Under the pieces are notes generated by a model. It was not told the DNA's origin. It saw nothing but the letters and a program-made list of their open reading frames with translations, and did no database searches. From positions 1,906,382 to 1,970,381 of the forward strand of contig DS999405.1 of assembly GCA_000158155.1 (NCBI GenBank): 64,000 bases of DNA, written 5' to 3'. The position numbers were made by a program, and so were the translations under genes. How positions within the stretch are numbered: the first letter of the stretch is position 1; each line of letters opens with the position of its first letter. This document shows, piece by piece, positions 7,913 through 16,702 of the stretch. The DNA is from a gamma proteobacterium NOR5-3. GTDB lineage: Bacteria > Pseudomonadota > Gammaproteobacteria > Pseudomonadales > Halieaceae.

Positions 7913-9638
7913 AGTCGGTGTCAAGCGAAGCGGCTTTCTTAGCCATTTGCCGCTGCGAATACGCCTTGCCATAGCGTCGTTCACTAGTGCGTTTGCGGTA
8001 TTGACCCTTGTGTCTATGTCCTATGTCGCCATTAACTTTAGCTCCCGGCAAAGTGAAGAATTGCAGGTCGCAGGTGCAAAGTTAAACTTCGTGAGTGACC
8101 TGGCTCTCGCATCCAGGGATCTGCAACTGGCCGCAACGCGATACGTATACCTCGGCCATGAATCGGCTCGGGCATATGTCGTTAAAGATATCGACCGATG
8201 GCTTAAGGAAATTTCTAAATGCAGGGACCGCAACTGTCTGAATCAGGCTCCGCTGGATGACATCGAGATCCACTTACAGGCATTTCTTGATGCATTTACC
8301 CTTGCGGCAACATCACGCAATGAAATCGCAAGCTCTCTGATTAGCGACTTTGCGGACGTGAGAGCGGCTGCACCGCCGCACAGCAACGCCACGACTGACA
8401 ATATAGGTAATGACCCTCTCGCACGCCAGATTAATAGTATCAACGACCACATCTCAACGATTGAAGCCACCCTGCTTGCATACTTTGCCAGCTCTGACCC
8501 TCAAAAAATTTCTGATGCAGAGGCGCATCTCACTGAACTCAAGAGCCACCTGGCCAGTATGTCTAACATTATGGGGACAATTCAAAGTCCAACTAACACA
8601 CGCTTCAGTATTGCCCGCGTGGAAAACACTCTTTTCACAAACATTCAGCGCATACGCAGCTATGCATACCTTGTTAACGTTATAGTGCCCTCCGAAGCGC
8701 GAGAACTCGAGTATCTAGCCAGCAGTGCTGCCACAGAAGTGCGAGGGGAGATCGCAGCGCTGCAAACATCCTTGCAACGCAACCGGAGGAATTTTTATGT
8801 CTGGGAATTTTCGGTCACCGTCCTGATTCTGTTACTGAGTGTTCCGGTATTTTTGTGGACCTTGAGCTCCGTAACTTCACCGCTGAAAAATCTGGCCGCT
8901 ATATTTCGCAGACTCGCAGCGGGCTCTGAAGAAAGTGTTGTCGACGCAGCAGTTACAAAAGATGAGATTGGAGATCTCTTTAATGCGGCCGAAGCATTCC
9001 GCAGAGAGAACATTCGGGAGCGGGAACTGCTAGCGGACTATCGAGAGCTAAGCCGAACCCTCGAAGCCAAGGTCACCCAGCGGACACGAGAACTGGAGGC
9101 AAAAAATGAGGAGCTCGATCACCTGGCTTCCGTAGACAAGCTCACCGACACCTTTAATCGTCGGGCACTGGACAAAGCACTGTTAGCTGAATTGGAGCGC
9201 GCAGACCGATACCAGCGGCCGCTGTCGATACTGCTCATGGATATCGATTTATTCAAACAGGTGAATGACGAGTACGGTCATCTTACCGGCGACAAGGTGC
9301 TCGTTACCCTGTCCCAGACAATCAGGGAAAATCTGCGCGCATCCGATATATTAGGCCGCTGGGGAGGAGAGGAATTTCTCGTGATCTGCCCGGAGACAGA
9401 CCTTGAACAGGCAAGAAACGTCGCAGAGAAAGTACGTCAGGCCATTGAGGGCACAGACTTCGAGCTCGGCAAAACGATCACCATCAGCATTGGTCTATCG
9501 GTGCTCATCGAAGGAACCAGTGCTGAATCGCTGGTCGCAGAGGCGGACAAAGCGCTCTACCAGGCTAAAAGCCAGGGACGCAATCGCGTATGTACCACAC
9601 CCATAGCTGCCTCAAGTGGCACCGAAAAATCTCCATGA
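7893..9638 (+). CDS. Membrane diguanylate cyclase with periplasmic sensor domain
   Basis: 581 residues from ATG 7893, which lies inside the end of the upstream gene, so translation is probably coupled. Order: cytoplasmic tail, membrane helix (about 20-45), roughly 250-residue helical periplasmic domain, second helix (FSVTVLILLLSVPVFLWTL), HAMP-like linker, coiled coil (EAKVTQRTRELEAKNEELDHL), then a C-terminal GGDEF domain. The signature is GGEEF at about residue 491, preceded five residues upstream by RASD, an intact RxxD inhibitory site. It should make c-di-GMP with product inhibition. Unlike MbaA it has no EAL domain. The periplasmic domain is the likely docking site for the binding protein. 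Confidence 0.85.
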   Translation: MNSSLPEVGVKRSGFLSHLPLRIRLAIASFTSAFAVLTLVSMSYVAINFSSRQSEELQVAGAKLNFVSDLALASRDLQLAATRYVYLGHESARAYVVKDIDRWLKEISKCRDRNCLNQAPLDDIEIHLQAFLDAFTLAATSRNEIASSLISDFADVRAAAPPHSNATTDNIGNDPLARQINSINDHISTIEATLLAYFASSDPQKISDAEAHLTELKSHLASMSNIMGTIQSPTNTRFSIARVENTLFTNIQRIRSYAYLVNVIVPSEARELEYLASSAATEVRGEIAALQTSLQRNRRNFYVWEFSVTVLILLLSVPVFLWTLSSVTSPLKNLAAIFRRLAAGSEESVVDAAVTKDEIGDLFNAAEAFRRENIRERELLADYRELSRTLEAKVTQRTRELEAKNEELDHLASVDKLTDTFNRRALDKALLAELERADRYQRPLSILLMDIDLFKQVNDEYGHLTGDKVLVTLSQTIRENLRASDILGRWGGEEFLVICPETDLEQARNVAEKVRQAIEGTDFELGKTITISIGLSVLIEGTSAESLVAEADKALYQAKSQGRNRVCTTPIAASSGTEKSP

Positions 9639-9684
9639 GATCTACTGGCAGGCGCTCAAGCACCGTACGGTCACACCAAAGTTC

Positions 9685-11475
9685 ATGATCCGTAAATTCA
9701 CCTTTCCCGCTCTGCTGCTTGCCCTGGCCTACGCTCTTTGGGCCAGCGCGGACTTCGTAGAAATCGCCGCGGGTATCGCCTTGTTCATGTTTGGCATGCT
9801 GTGCCTGGAGGCGGGATTCAAGTTCTTTACCGGTGGCCCGCTGGAGGCGGCGCTGCGCATATCCACGGACAAGCTGTGGAAGAGTCTGAGCTTCGGTGTG
9901 ATCAGCACTACCATGATGCAATCGAGCTCGCTGGTGTCGCTGATTACCGTGTCCTTCGTCGGGGCCGAAATGATCACTCTGGCTGCGGGCATCGGCATCA
10001 TCATGGGGGCCAATATAGGCACCACCACCGGTGCCTGGCTCATCGCCGGCTTTGGCCTCAAGGTGAACATCGCCGCCTACGCCATGCCTGTGCTGGTGTT
10101 TGGTGTGCTGTTTAGGCTGCGACAAACCCGAGCCGTGCAAGCTCTGGGCGATGTCATGCTCGGCTTTGCCTTTTTGTTTCTGGGCATTCATTACATGAAG
10201 ATCGGCTTTGAGGCCTTCCAAAGCAGCTTCGATCTCTCTGCCTATGCTATCGCCGGCTTTCTTGGAGTCGTGGTTTACACAGCCATAGGCATGCTGATCA
10301 CCGTGATCATGCAGTCGAGTCATGCCACGCTGCTGATCATTATCACTGCCCTCGCCGCCGGTCAGGTCAGCTATGAAAACGCGCTGGCGCTGGCCATTGG
10401 TGCAAACCTGGGTAGCACCATCACCATCGTGCTGGGGAGCCTGTCCTCCAATATTGGCGGTAAGCGTCTCGCGGCGTTTCACGTGCTGTTTAATCTGATT
10501 ACTGCGCTGTTTGCCATGCTCTTTATCACCCAGCTTGCAGGGCTTGTGGACACACTCGCGATCACGTTCGGGATACCCGCCGATGACGCCCTGCTCAAGC
10601 TGGCGCTCTTTCATTCGCTGTTCAATATTCTCGGGGTTATGGGTTTTGCCGCCTTCGTCGCCCGCATCGAGAGCGTGCTGCAGCGATTAATCAACGCCCA
10701 CCCCCAGGGCTCGCAGTACCCGCAGTTTCTTTTTCCCGATGCTCTGGAAACTCCCGCCACCGCAGTAAACGCCGTCAGCAAAGAAGTCGAACATCTCCTG
10801 GAGAACGCCTTCGGCTTACTGGCCCATGGAGTGAGCCTGCGTCGCCAGACTATCGATTCCGAGGACTCCTTAAGCAAGGCTGTGCAGCAAACCCGACGCA
10901 TTTTTCTCATTGATGTCGACGACGACTACGAAGCCAGCATCAAGGGTTTGCACACGGACATCATCGCGTTTATCGCCAGCGCTCAATCCAGGGAATCCAA
11001 CGCATCGGCGAACGAACGGCTTTTTGAATTGCGCCGGGCCAGTCGAAGCATCGTCGAAGCCGTTAAAGCCATGAAGCACCTGCACAAGAACTTACGGCGT
11101 CACGGCCTGTCAGCAAACCCCGCCGTGCGTGCACGCTACGACCAGATTCGTCTGCAAATAGCACAGCTATTGCGCGAGATCCGAAAAGCGCTACGAGAAG
11201 AACCGGGAGAGCTGGTAGTGCTATCTCTGGATGTGGCCCGACTGGAGCAGGAAAAAATCGGCAAGCAGCTGCTGCTGGATCTGGACGACGCCATTCGCCA
11301 GCGAAAGATCCCCGTTTCCATCGTCACATCGGTGATGAACGACGAAGACTACGCCCAGAGCATCGGAGACAGTCTGCTGCGGGCCCTGGCGATTCTTCGA
11401 AGCGCCGGTTGGCGTCCCTCGTCAGAAAGCCTTGCCCTGAGCAATGAGGACATCAATGAACTGCTGGAAAAATGA
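9685..11475 (+). CDS. Na+/phosphate symporter family protein with PhoU-like tail
   Basis: About 596 residues. The N-terminal half holds 8-10 membrane helices with two repeats of the Na/Pi signature (MMQSSSLVSLITVSFVGAEM and IMQSSHATLLIIITAL, each with a QSS motif, and the GANIGTT/GANLGST motifs). The C-terminal half (from about residue 370) is helical and PhoU-like. Such proteins, like YjbB, move phosphate with sodium or export it. ATG 9685 precedes a clean first helix; an in-frame GTG at 9616 would overlap the cyclase gene and has no better ribosome site, so the start is uncertain. Confidence 0.82.
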   Translation: MIRKFTFPALLLALAYALWASADFVEIAAGIALFMFGMLCLEAGFKFFTGGPLEAALRISTDKLWKSLSFGVISTTMMQSSSLVSLITVSFVGAEMITLAAGIGIIMGANIGTTTGAWLIAGFGLKVNIAAYAMPVLVFGVLFRLRQTRAVQALGDVMLGFAFLFLGIHYMKIGFEAFQSSFDLSAYAIAGFLGVVVYTAIGMLITVIMQSSHATLLIIITALAAGQVSYENALALAIGANLGSTITIVLGSLSSNIGGKRLAAFHVLFNLITALFAMLFITQLAGLVDTLAITFGIPADDALLKLALFHSLFNILGVMGFAAFVARIESVLQRLINAHPQGSQYPQFLFPDALETPATAVNAVSKEVEHLLENAFGLLAHGVSLRRQTIDSEDSLSKAVQQTRRIFLIDVDDDYEASIKGLHTDIIAFIASAQSRESNASANERLFELRRASRSIVEAVKAMKHLHKNLRRHGLSANPAVRARYDQIRLQIAQLLREIRKALREEPGELVVLSLDVARLEQEKIGKQLLLDLDDAIRQRKIPVSIVTSVMNDEDYAQSIGDSLLRALAILRSAGWRPSSESLALSNEDINELLEK

Positions 11476-11523
11476 GTCCCGACTCAAACAATGCTCAGGC
11501 ACCTGCAGCAACGGAGTGGCACC

Positions 11524-11805
11524 ATGAAAGCAAAAAAACTGCTCAAGCGCCTCGGCGAGTTTCTGGATGCTGATGAGAAAACCCAGTACCGGGAATTCAC
11601 GGCCACCAAAAAGATCCTGAAAGCGTTAAAAGAAAAAGAAGACACGCTCAAGGAACAGCTCTTGATCACCCTGGATGCGCAGGAGCGGTCGGCCATTCAA
11701 ACCAAGCTTGATGTGATCTATGCCCAGCGAAAAAAAGGCGTCGAGCGTGTTAAACAGTTAAAGGAGCTAGAACGGTCTGGCGATGGTGACGCCAAAGATA
11801 AATAG
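11524..11805 (+). CDS. Small charged coiled-coil protein
   Basis: 93 residues from ATG 11524, preceded by GGAG at 7-8 bases; an upstream in-frame ATG at 11491 has no ribosome site. The protein is almost wholly helical and very rich in Lys and Glu (KKILKALKEKEDTLKEQLLITLDAQERSAI). No known domain was recognised. It follows the Na/Pi symporter on the same strand by 48 bases and may be co-transcribed. The 3' end overlaps the convergent outer-membrane protein gene by 39 bases. Confidence 0.6.
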   Translation: MKAKKLLKRLGEFLDADEKTQYREFTATKKILKALKEKEDTLKEQLLITLDAQERSAIQTKLDVIYAQRKKGVERVKQLKELERSGDGDAKDK

Positions 11806-12315
11806 GTGCTCGCCATCCACAAAATCCACATCGATCTGCGGGGACACCTCATAAGCATCAAAATGGAAGCCATACTCCAGTCCCAACCGAACAAGAAAAA
11901 AGGAGCCCTCTTCTTCGGAGTCCTCGATTCCCGGTCCGGCGTACACCTTCCACGGGCCTCGGTGGATCGCCACAGGTAGCACAGCGACGTTGGTGTGAAA
12001 ATCTCCACCCACGTGCTCAAAAATCGCGCCAACGCCAAAGCGCTCATTGATCCGATACTCGTATTCCAGACCCAGGGTTAAACCCTGGTATCTGCGTGTT
12101 GCGGTGGTATCGCCCATGAACACGCCTACGGTTTGGTGGGGGAAGCCAAGCTTGCTGTGGCCACTGTGCGCTTCCGCGTCATCGTGGTGCAGTGCGGTCG
12201 CTAGCGCAGCATCTCCGTGCTCCTGAACCTCAGGATCAGCCGCTGCCCAACTATTCGCACTGCCGGTAACAACGAACGCGAGGGGCAGGCACCAATGCAC
12301 AAAATGTTTAATCAT
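11767..12315 (-). CDS. Small outer-membrane beta-barrel-like protein
   Basis: 182 residues with a signal peptide (FVHWCLPLAFVVTGSANSWA), then a His/Asp-rich stretch (EVQEHGDAALATALHHDDAEAHSGHS) and alternating beta strands ending in an aromatic residue (GVTIARPF), as in small outer-membrane barrels. The His-rich segment could bind metal, but that is a guess. ATG 12315 (or 12321) lies inside the stop region of the upstream dehydrogenase gene, with GGAG just before, so the two are coupled. Confidence 0.65.
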   Translation of the reverse strand: MIKHFVHWCLPLAFVVTGSANSWAAADPEVQEHGDAALATALHHDDAEAHSGHSKLGFPHQTVGVFMGDTTATRRYQGLTLGLEYEYRINERFGVGAIFEHVGGDFHTNVAVLPVAIHRGPWKVYAGPGIEDSEEEGSFFLVRLGLEYGFHFDAYEVSPQIDVDFVDGEHLFIFGVTIARPF

Positions 12316-13558
12316 CGCCATGAATCTCCAGATATGCCGCATGTCCTCGAGCCTCAATCACTTCCCGGCCCAGGGTATCTGCCGAGAGAATCGCAGCATG
12401 CAGTTTCTCTGCCGATACCTCCATGGGCATATTCCCCATAAAGGGGAACTCCAGGGCCGCCCCCACCACCGCAAAAATACTCTCCTGATCATCCCGGGAC
12501 AGCGATAAGTGCCCAAGATGTACCGGTAAGCCGATGCGCGCAAAAAACTCCGTAGCGCGCCTTGCTTCATCATCCCAGCCCTCCAGAGCCAACTGCGCCA
12601 GTACCCCCATGGCTACCATTTCACCGTGCAGGTAGCGCTGATGTACATGCTCGATAACTGTGTAGGCCTGGGCAAAACCGTGGCTTGCCGCAAGACCGCC
12701 ACATTCAAAACCAATACCACTGAGCAGAGTATTTGCCTCGACAACGCGCTCCAGCGCATCGTCAATCATGCCGGATGCGAGCGCAGCCAGAGCCGCCTCG
12801 CCGTCGCTGTAAATAGTCTTTGCGCAAAGCTCGGCAATCGCCGCACCGGCCAGCGTCGGGCTCGCCCCAAAGGTGGTCACGGCCTGGGGATTTAACGAGC
12901 AGGCCCGGGCTTCGTACCAGGTGGCCATGGCATCGCCCATGCCGGCCACCAGGTATCTGGCAGGCGCCGCAGCAATCACTGCGGTATCCACCAACACAAG
13001 GGCAGGATTCTCGGCAAAAACTTCGAAAGTCTCTGAGACACCCTCAGGCGTGTAGATCACCGACGCCGCAGAACAGGGGGCGTCATTGGATGCCAGCGAC
13101 GGAACCACCACGGCAGGCACGGCCAGTCGATGCGCAATACACTTGCCAGCATCTACAACCTTGCCGCCACCCAGCGCGATCACCGTTGCCGGAGGCGTCT
13201 CCTGAGCGCGCAGCACATCCGCATGTTTTTCAATTTCCTCAAAGGAACACTCTCCCCCAAAGGTCAGGATGGTCGCCGGTATACCGGCATGGGCAAGACT
13301 CTTTAAAAGATCAGCACCCTCGGCCCTCTGACTGCGGGCAGATAGCAAAACCGCACAGGAGTCAAAACCAAGTTTGCGAAGATAGGCGCCGGTTTGCGCG
13401 ATGACGCCCGGGGCCTGTACGTATCGTCGCGGACTGCCAAACACCCGCGGCATGGCCTGAGACGGAGTAGGTAGAGCGAACAACTCCAGACCCATCGCTT
13501 GCTCATCATTACCGGACTGTGGCGCGCTGTGCTGTGGATCCTGACTATTATCTGTCAT
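12308..13558 (-). CDS. Glycerol-dehydrogenase-like iron-containing alcohol dehydrogenase
   Basis: 416 residues of the GldA branch of family III alcohol dehydrogenases. The NAD-binding GGG motif (VIALGGGKVVDAGKCIAHRL) is followed by the family motif VVPSLASNDAPCSAASVIY. Metal ligands are visible as Asp in GMGDAMATWYEA and His in LAASHGFAQA and VHQRYLHGEM. It should oxidise a polyol or hydroxyketone such as glycerol with NAD, though the true substrate is not known. ATG 13558 is preferred to an in-frame GTG three bases earlier. The N-terminal 22 residues, rich in Gln/Ser/Asn, are an extension beyond the family core. Confidence 0.82.
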   Translation of the reverse strand: MTDNSQDPQHSAPQSGNDEQAMGLELFALPTPSQAMPRVFGSPRRYVQAPGVIAQTGAYLRKLGFDSCAVLLSARSQRAEGADLLKSLAHAGIPATILTFGGECSFEEIEKHADVLRAQETPPATVIALGGGKVVDAGKCIAHRLAVPAVVVPSLASNDAPCSAASVIYTPEGVSETFEVFAENPALVLVDTAVIAAAPARYLVAGMGDAMATWYEARACSLNPQAVTTFGASPTLAGAAIAELCAKTIYSDGEAALAALASGMIDDALERVVEANTLLSGIGFECGGLAASHGFAQAYTVIEHVHQRYLHGEMVAMGVLAQLALEGWDDEARRATEFFARIGLPVHLGHLSLSRDDQESIFAVVGAALEFPFMGNMPMEVSAEKLHAAILSADTLGREVIEARGHAAYLEIHGDD

Positions 13559-13660
13559 CACTCAATACCCCTGTGTCATGCAGGGGATTCTAAAGCAAAT
13601 ACGCATATTGGGTCGCTTCGTGGCAAAATCGCGGCCTAGCTTAAAAACAGAGATCCTGCA

Positions 13661-15694
13661 ATGACCAACCCTTTACTTGAAGACAGCCCCTTGCCGCAAT
13701 TTTCCGCTATCAAGCCGGAACATGTCGAACCGGCCATTGATGATTTATTGGCGCGGAACCGCGAAGCCGTCGAGACCCTGCTTCAGACCGGGCAAACACC
13801 ACGCTGGCAGACGCTGGTTGAGCCCCTGGCACTGCTGGACAATCAACTGTCCCGGGCCTGGTCGCCGGTTTCACACCTCAATGGCGTACTTAACAGCGAG
13901 GCACTGCGCGAAGCACACAGCGCCTGTCTGGCAAAGTTGTCGGACTTCAGCACCGAAATGGGTCAGAACGGACGACTTTTTGAAGCCTACAAGGCGGTGG
14001 CAGAAGGCGGCGAAGACCTCAACGACGAGCAACGCAAAGTACTGGACAATATCCTGCGCGATTTTCATTTGTCCGGCGTAGACCTCCCCAAGGACCAGCA
14101 GCAGCGCTTCAAGGAAATACAACAGTCCCTATCGGCACTGTCCAGCGACTTTTCCAACAAGGTGCTTGACGCTAACAACGCCTGGAGTAAAGCGCTTGCC
14201 AGCAGCGATGATCTGGCCGGCCTCCCGCAGGCGGCCATTGATCTGGCCAGACAAACCGCCGAGCAGCGCGGGCTTGAGGGTTACCTGCTCACCCTGGACT
14301 TTCCGTCCTATCAGCCGGTGATGACCTATGCCGAAGACGCGGCGCTGCGCGAGGAGATGTATCGCGCCTTTGCCACCCGCGCCAGCGACCAGGGCCCTCA
14401 CGCAGGACAGTACGATAACAGTGACAACATGAACGAAATCCTTGCGCTGCGCCATGAAGCAGCGCAGCTTCTGGGTTTTGGTAACTACGCCGAGCGCTCC
14501 ATCGCCACCAAGATGGCCCGCAGTACCGATGAGGTCATGGGCTTTTTAAATGACCTGGCCAGCCGCTCCAAAGCGCAGGCTGATGCGGAGTTCGCTGAGC
14601 TGAAAGCCTACGCGGCCGATCATCACGCTCACCCTGAACTCCAGCCCTGGGACGTCGCCTATTTCAGCGAAAAGCTTCGTCAGCACCGGCACAATATCAG
14701 CGAAGAAGAAGTGAAACCCTACTTCCCCATCAACCGGGTGATTCCCGGCATGTTTGAGGTGGTGGGCAAACTGTTTGGCGTGAGCTTTCACGTGATTGAC
14801 GGCGTTGAGACCTACCATCCGGACGTGACGTTCTACGAAATCCGCAATCCCGATGGCAGCCTGCGGGGGCAGTTTTACTTTGATCTTTACGCCCGTCAGC
14901 ACAAGCGGGGGGGCGCCTGGATGGCCGACTGTCAGTCCCGCATGAAGACCGACACGCTGGAACAGCCGCCTGTGGCCTACATGACCTGCAACTTCACACC
15001 GCCGGTCGGTGACGCTCCCGTGCTACTGACCCACCGTGAGGTAGAGACACTGTTTCACGAGTTCGGTCACGGCCTGCACCACATGCTCACCCGCGTGGAC
15101 TACCCGGACATTGCGGGCATCAGCGGTGTTGCCTGGGACGCGGTAGAGCTGCCTTCACAGTTCATGGAGAATTACTGCTGGGAACGCGAGGCACTGGATT
15201 TGTTCGCAGCGCATCACGAAACCGGCGAGGCTATTCCCCAGGAACTCTATGAGCGCATGCTTGCCGCCAGAAACTTTCAGTCCGGCATGATGATGGTTCG
15301 CCAGCTGGAATTTGCGCTCTTTGATTTTCGCATGCACCTGGAATACGACCCGCAAAACAGCGGTCGCATCTACGATATTTTGGAAGAAGTTCGGGCGCAG
15401 GTCGCTGTTGCGCCCGCCCCGGACTGGAATCGCTTTCCCCACGCTTTCTCGCATGTGTTCGGCGGTGGCTACGCGGCGGGGTACTACAGCTATAAATGGG
15501 CCGAGGTGTTGTCTGCCGATGCCTTTTCAAGATTCGAAGAAGAAGGCGTGTTCAATGAGACCACCGGTCGCGCATTTCTCGAAAACATTCTCGAGCGAGG
15601 GGGTTCGGACGAGGCGATGAACCTGTTCGTGGCTTTTCGGGGCAGAGAACCCACAGTAGATGCACTGCTTAGACATACCGGCATTGCTGCCTGA
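13661..15694 (+). CDS. prlC: Oligopeptidase A (M3 zinc metallopeptidase)
   Basis: 677 residues, the usual length for PrlC. The zinc site HEFGH with downstream HHML is present near residue 465-475 (TLFHEFGHGLHHML), and the third ligand Glu follows in the next helix. This cytoplasmic enzyme degrades short peptides, including cleaved signal peptides. ATG 13661 begins MTNPLLEDSPLPQFSAI, the typical PrlC opening. It is divergent from the dehydrogenase gene, and convergent with the hydrolase gene that ends 14 bases later. Confidence 0.95.
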   Translation: MTNPLLEDSPLPQFSAIKPEHVEPAIDDLLARNREAVETLLQTGQTPRWQTLVEPLALLDNQLSRAWSPVSHLNGVLNSEALREAHSACLAKLSDFSTEMGQNGRLFEAYKAVAEGGEDLNDEQRKVLDNILRDFHLSGVDLPKDQQQRFKEIQQSLSALSSDFSNKVLDANNAWSKALASSDDLAGLPQAAIDLARQTAEQRGLEGYLLTLDFPSYQPVMTYAEDAALREEMYRAFATRASDQGPHAGQYDNSDNMNEILALRHEAAQLLGFGNYAERSIATKMARSTDEVMGFLNDLASRSKAQADAEFAELKAYAADHHAHPELQPWDVAYFSEKLRQHRHNISEEEVKPYFPINRVIPGMFEVVGKLFGVSFHVIDGVETYHPDVTFYEIRNPDGSLRGQFYFDLYARQHKRGGAWMADCQSRMKTDTLEQPPVAYMTCNFTPPVGDAPVLLTHREVETLFHEFGHGLHHMLTRVDYPDIAGISGVAWDAVELPSQFMENYCWEREALDLFAAHHETGEAIPQELYERMLAARNFQSGMMMVRQLEFALFDFRMHLEYDPQNSGRIYDILEEVRAQVAVAPAPDWNRFPHAFSHVFGGGYAAGYYSYKWAEVLSADAFSRFEEEGVFNETTGRAFLENILERGGSDEAMNLFVAFRGREPTVDALLRHTGIAA

Positions 15695-15707
15695 GCTCTC
15701 GAGCGTT

Positions 15708-16652
15708 TTAAGGGGTCGGTAGCAGCACTGCGCGCAGAAATTTGCGCACCGGCGCCGCGGAGCGCAGCGCATCTTCTTCCTGGGGCACGTGCCCCAGGTC
15801 AGGCAAACGCACCAAACGACTGTTCGGGAGTGCTGCCTGATAGTCAGCTGCGTTGCCTACCGGGATCATGCGATCTGACTCACCCCAGAGCAACAGGACC
15901 GGCGCAGAGATCTGTCGTAGTAGCGGTTCAGGGTCCACAAGCACCGTTTGCGCCATTCGCTGGAGCAGCGCTTCTCGAGACCCGGGTGCCAGCATCAGGT
16001 CGTGATACCGAGTCACCCTGTCCTCACTCAGCTTGTTTGCATCTGCATAGGCCGGCGCAAGATTCATCGCAAGAACAGATTTAGGTAGCGCGTAACGCAT
16101 AAGACCCATCACCGCAGGGACTTCAGGCGCTTTGCCGTATTCAAAGCCTTCACTGGCAAATCCATCCGGAGACACTAAAACCAATGCAGACACGCGCTGC
16201 GGATACATCGCCGCCATACGCCAGGCGATCCGACCACCAATGGAGTTTCCGACAAGTGCTGCACGGGCAAGGCCCAGCTCATCCATCAGTGCAGCGAGGA
16301 GTTGTACCGCGCGCTCGTCGGAGTAATCGCCAGTAGGGTCCGGATAGGAAAGGCCCGAACCGGGTAAGTCGAAGCGAATCACCCTGAACGCATCATCAAG
16401 CTCTGCCGCCCAACCATCCCAGGTGTGCAGGCTCGCGCCAAAGCCATGGAGCATAATGACAGCGGGTGCGTCAGTGTCGCCCGCTTCCCGCACGTGCAGG
16501 CGAACCCCATCGATCATGCGCAAGTCTCCGACATCCTCGAGATACAAAGCCTCGAGTTCGGCGCGGGGCCTGTCCGGGGTCCACAGCCATACACCCGCCG
16601 CCAGTGTGGCAGGCAGCAGAAGCAGTCCTAAAAGCTTTAAAAATCGCTTCAA
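15708..16652 (-). CDS. Alpha/beta hydrolase with N-terminal membrane anchor
   Basis: 314 residues starting at a TTG (16652) preceded by a strong GGAGG 11 bases upstream. The N-terminus (LLGLLLLPATLAAGVWLW) is a signal anchor. The fold shows the oxyanion motif HGFG, nucleophile elbow GNSIGG (Ser near residue 142), acid Asp in WGESDRMIP and His in DLGHVPQEE. The substrate, an ester or similar, cannot be told. Just upstream on the same strand is the penicillin-acylase-like gene, separated by about 50 bases, so the two may be co-expressed. Confidence 0.8.
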   Translation of the reverse strand: MKRFLKLLGLLLLPATLAAGVWLWTPDRPRAELEALYLEDVGDLRMIDGVRLHVREAGDTDAPAVIMLHGFGASLHTWDGWAAELDDAFRVIRFDLPGSGLSYPDPTGDYSDERAVQLLAALMDELGLARAALVGNSIGGRIAWRMAAMYPQRVSALVLVSPDGFASEGFEYGKAPEVPAVMGLMRYALPKSVLAMNLAPAYADANKLSEDRVTRYHDLMLAPGSREALLQRMAQTVLVDPEPLLRQISAPVLLLWGESDRMIPVGNAADYQAALPNSRLVRLPDLGHVPQEEDALRSAAPVRKFLRAVLLPTP

Positions 16653-16702
16653 GCGCTTACTGGCCTCCGGTCATAGCCGGCACCGATGCGGCAGAATCTG
16701 CC

